From positions 1-7,155 of the forward strand of contig JBKKBM010000240.1 in NCBI GenBank assembly GCA_046714215.1: a DNA stretch of 7,155 bases. Reading direction: 5' to 3'. Shown here piece by piece: positions 4,866 to 7,155 of this stretch. The notes beneath the pieces are model-generated. The model did no database searches, had not been told where the DNA came from, and saw nothing but the letters and a program-made list of their open reading frames with translations. Origin of the DNA: DATLCI01 sp046714215 (GTDB taxonomy: Bacteria > Acidobacteriota > Terriglobia > Terriglobales > Acidobacteriaceae). Within the stretch, counting starts at the first letter, position 1. Every line of letters begins with the position of its first letter. Position numbers and translations under genes: made by a program.

Positions 4866-5005
4866 AGACCGCCCGCTCTTCTACTTCCCTGCTCTGGGCA
4901 AGACATTTGCCGAGCTCAGCGCGGCGGACAAATCGACGTACTCGCACCGCGGCGTTTCGAGACCTGGTCAACTGGGTGACTTCGGCGTTCATGGATTCGA
5001 AATAA
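4866..5005 (+). pseudogene. Remnant of a second rdgB 3' end (frameshifted)
   Basis: Bases 4874-4953 align without gaps to 4201-4280 of rdgB, with 63 of 80 identical by hand count. The encoded PLFYFPALGKTFAELSA and SHRG correspond to residues 168-194 of RdgB. After SHRG, five bases are missing relative to rdgB, which shifts the frame. In the shifted frame it continues FRDLVNWVTSAFMDSK and stops at TAA 5003-5005, a plausible RdgB C-terminus. No start or N-terminal part is present, so it cannot make an active enzyme. Most differences from the live gene are synonymous (for example CCC/CCT, GCC/GCT, TTC/TTT, CAT/CAC), meaning the copies mainly diverged while both were functional. It is a gene relic, not a fresh tandem duplication. 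Confidence 0.85.
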
Positions 5006-5019
5006 ACGGTACTGAACGC

Positions 5020-6741
5020 TTACTTATCCTTATTCCAAGACCCTGGGGTCACTGGTGTATCAACAACCCGCTGGCGAACCCACTGGATTACTGTCTCAAA
5101 GTATTCAGGAACGTGACGCCGGATGCGTGGAAAGTCCTTCAGAGCTCCTGACCGAACCTCAAGCATCGTGTGGTCTGCATCGGGAAAAACGCGTACCGTG
5201 TAGTCAGGGTTTTTGCCTTTGCGAAGCGCTCCTTCCAGCCTTTTTTTATTCACTTCGGGTATGGAGGTATCTTTTGCTCCGTAGATCGCAAGAACAGGGC
5301 AGCGAAGCGATTGCAACGTCCGCTGTGGATCGAAGTCAAGCTGCAGCCTGTACCAGGTCCAGAACCAGTGCTCTTTTGAAGTCGGATTGAAAGCCCCTGC
5401 TTCCGTTAACCAAAACCACTCCTGGGTTCGCGCTTTATCCATTAGGTAGCTGACTTCTTTCCAGCCGTCCTTTGTCCGCGCAAACTTCATCATCGCTGCT
5501 GCTAATCCTTTTGCGGCACGCATCTGTTCGGCCGATACTTTTTGTTCACGCAGAATGCTTTCCCATGAGACGAACTCCAGGTTAGCGTGTGACAGCCCCG
5601 GGGCAGAAATGAGGATGAGGAAAGCTGCCTCTGCGATGGCGGCGGCGATAGGCCCTACCCAGCCACCTTCGCTGATGCCCCAAAAACCGACCCTCTGCGG
5701 GTGAATGTCCGGTCGCCGGCGCAGGAGGCTGGCCGCCGCAGCCGCATCCGCCGCAAGGTCTTGCAGGCTAGTACTATGCCAATCCCCGGTTGAACCCCCA
5801 GTTCCACGCTTGTCATACACGAGAGCGGCAATTCCGTTCTTCGCCAACACATCGCCGATGATTTCATATTCCCAATTGCGGTTGGCTGGGCCCCCACCAT
5901 GGATGACTACAACTGCGGGGAACGGTCCAGCGCCGGCAGGAAGTAGCAACCTCCCAGCCAGAGAAGCACTACCATTGGAAAACCGAACCTCCTCCTCCGA
6001 ATACATGCGGCTCCGTTGACCGCGCAACGGGGGCTTTCCGTTTTCCCGGAAGATGAGACTGTTTACCGTACCATGAGCGTCGCGAAGAAATTCCATTTCT
6101 ACCTGTGGAGGAACTGGCACCGAGTACGTTGGTCCCGAGAAAAAGGTGGTGGCAGTCGAGGGCACAAGGACGCGTATGTTGCCGGCCTCGTCCATCCAAT
6201 AGAGCCACGACCTCTGAACAGCCGAAGGCGGCTCGCTGGAAAGCCTGTCGGCCCGTCTGACAAAGATCGTTCGGTTTGCGCCCACCTCGTATGCGCCTGC
6301 GTACTCATCGTAGAGCCGCTCGTCTATGGCGGCTTTCCGCCTGAACTCGAAAGCTCCCGATCCGTCATCCGCCCGGACTACCCCGGAATAGACCTTGCCC
6401 TGCACTCCTCCAATAAAGGAAAGGGATTTCTTCGCAAGCCGGAGTGTGAAAGTAGTCTGAGCTCCGTCTTGCTGAACGGGTACGGTTGATCCCGCTTTGC
6501 CCGGCAACATCGAGCGGACGATTAATTGCAGCTGTTGATCCTGAAGGACGAATTCAATGCGCAGGTACGTGAGATCGCCGTCTTTTTCAGCGAAGCCTAC
6601 CCACTCCCCTTGGAGCTGAGGTGCGGGGGCAGCCTGTTCGACCTGCGCGCTGCCGGGCACAAGCGTTTGAGCAGACGAGGAAGTGCTCGAAATTGCTGCT
6701 GTAGCCAATAACGAAAGAACTACCACGACGCTTCTGAACAT
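5020..6741 (-). CDS. Secreted alpha/beta hydrolase (S9/dienelactone-hydrolase-like)
   Basis: 573 residues. A signal peptide (about 1-24, hydrophobic VVVVLSLLATAA, cleavage near SSAQ-T) indicates export to periplasm or outside. Residues about 43-135 (GEWVGF, then beta strands) and about 143-235 (YAGAYEV, like a DUF3471-type region) look like two beta-rich domains. The alpha/beta hydrolase part covers about 250-560: oxyanion motif HGGG (281-284), YDKRGTGGSTG (309-319), nucleophile elbow GISEGG (355-360, Ser357), probable acid Asp491 (GAKD) and His524 (DADH), which form a complete triad. A cap with Trp/Phe-rich WFWLTEAGAF and HWFWTWY (442-464) lies between Ser and Asp. The substrate is unknown; ester or peptide hydrolysis is expected. 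ATG 6741 has GGTGAG 3 nt upstream. It reads the same way as gpmI, 66 bp behind it, but looks less GC-rich than its neighbours. Confidence 0.9.
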   Translation of the reverse strand: MFRSVVVVLSLLATAAISSTSSSAQTLVPGSAQVEQAAPAPQLQGEWVGFAEKDGDLTYLRIEFVLQDQQLQLIVRSMLPGKAGSTVPVQQDGAQTTFTLRLAKKSLSFIGGVQGKVYSGVVRADDGSGAFEFRRKAAIDERLYDEYAGAYEVGANRTIFVRRADRLSSEPPSAVQRSWLYWMDEAGNIRVLVPSTATTFFSGPTYSVPVPPQVEMEFLRDAHGTVNSLIFRENGKPPLRGQRSRMYSEEEVRFSNGSASLAGRLLLPAGAGPFPAVVVIHGGGPANRNWEYEIIGDVLAKNGIAALVYDKRGTGGSTGDWHSTSLQDLAADAAAAASLLRRRPDIHPQRVGFWGISEGGWVGPIAAAIAEAAFLILISAPGLSHANLEFVSWESILREQKVSAEQMRAAKGLAAAMMKFARTKDGWKEVSYLMDKARTQEWFWLTEAGAFNPTSKEHWFWTWYRLQLDFDPQRTLQSLRCPVLAIYGAKDTSIPEVNKKRLEGALRKGKNPDYTVRVFPDADHTMLEVRSGALKDFPRIRRHVPEYFETVIQWVRQRVVDTPVTPGSWNKDK

Positions 6742-6807
6742 CTACTCACCTATATGACCCGGCGTGCATTTGCTGAGGGTAGGACTACTTTGATGCCGAG
6801 GTAATCC

Positions 6808-7155
6808 CTACTTGCGCACCCGCAGGTCGTGTCCCTTCATCTCCGCAGGCTGCGGGATTCCCAACATCCCCAACACGGTCGGCGAAATATCCTGAAGGGC
6901 GCCGTCGGGGCGCAGCGTGAACTTCCCCGCATCCTCCGCCACCAGGATCAGCGGCACCGGATTCGTTGTATGCGCGGTATGCGGCCCGCCGGTGGCCGGG
7001 TCGATCATCTGTTCTGCGTTGCCATGGTCGGCGGTGATGAGCATGGCGCCCCCATGCGCACGCAACGCCGCCTGGATGCGCCCCAGGCAACTATCCACCG
7101 TCTCCACCGCTTTGATTGTCGGCGGAATCTGTCCCGAGTGGCCCACCATGTCCGC
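6808..7155 (-). CDS. gpmI: Cofactor-independent phosphoglycerate mutase, C-terminal part (5' end outside window)
   Basis: Interconverts 3- and 2-phosphoglycerate in glycolysis and gluconeogenesis using two Mn2+ ions. 115 residues of the alkaline-phosphatase-like domain are visible and the frame is open to the last base. Metal ligands are present: Asp2 and His6 in ADMVGHSG, Asp43 and His44 in TADHGN, and His62 in HTTNPVP. Their spacing agrees, within one residue, with D403, H407, D444, H445 and H462 of the Geobacillus stearothermophilus enzyme. The C-terminus (DISPTVLGMLGIPQPAEMKG) is typical and the TAG stop at 6808 leaves a full-length end. An ATG inside this fragment (7149) is the Met of DMVGH, not a start. 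The phosphatase (substrate-bridging) domain lies beyond the right edge. Confidence 0.95.
   Translation of the reverse strand, partial: ADMVGHSGQIPPTIKAVETVDSCLGRIQAALRAHGGAMLITADHGNAEQMIDPATGGPHTAHTTNPVPLILVAEDAGKFTLRPDGALQDISPTVLGMLGIPQPAEMKGHDLRVRK

Noticed and set aside
4738..4992. 84-codon minus-strand ORF over the rdgB relic
   Set aside because: Antisense to the membrane gene end and to the rdgB remnant; the homology to rdgB is on the plus strand.

Overview
The window is GC-rich, gene-dense bacterial DNA, most likely chromosomal. Intergenic palindromes with a GC-rich stem around CTTTAG, and a GCCCCGGAGGGGC hairpin next to other small hairpins, resemble repeats I associate with Acidobacteriota (Terriglobia-like soil bacteria). 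That assignment is an inference; no rRNA or other marker settles it.

Region 1 (1-2540) is a copper module. On the minus strand, a CsoR-type Cu(I) repressor (1747-2043) is followed 18 bp later by a CopA-type copper P1B-ATPase, cut by the left edge at the first Cys of its CPC motif. A 21-bp operator lies between the -35 and -10 boxes of the csoR promoter, so CsoR should repress its own operon until Cu(I) binds. The ATPase has an unusual N-terminus: a His-rich start, two YHS domains and two heavy-metal-binding domains, with no classical HMA domain seen. Across a short repeat-bearing gap, a 75-aa HMA-like protein lacking the CxxC motif has its own promoter and reads the other way.

Region 2 (2541-2993) holds no convincing gene. 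It contains four consecutive small hairpins (REP-like) and one doubtful 60-aa ORF.

Region 3 (2994-5005) holds an unrecognised multi-pass membrane protein (minus), tRNA-Arg(ACG), and rdgB (house-cleaning dITP/XTP pyrophosphatase) starting 15 nt after the tRNA. A small four-helix membrane protein with a strong promoter and SD follows. Behind it lies a frameshifted remnant of a second, diverged rdgB 3' end, so the membrane gene is bracketed by two rdgB tails. This is the most unusual structure in the window.

Region 4 (5020-7155, minus) holds a secreted alpha/beta hydrolase with two N-terminal beta-rich regions, and the C-terminal part of cofactor-independent phosphoglycerate mutase (gpmI), cut by the right edge.

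No CRISPR array, transposase, integrase or rRNA was seen.
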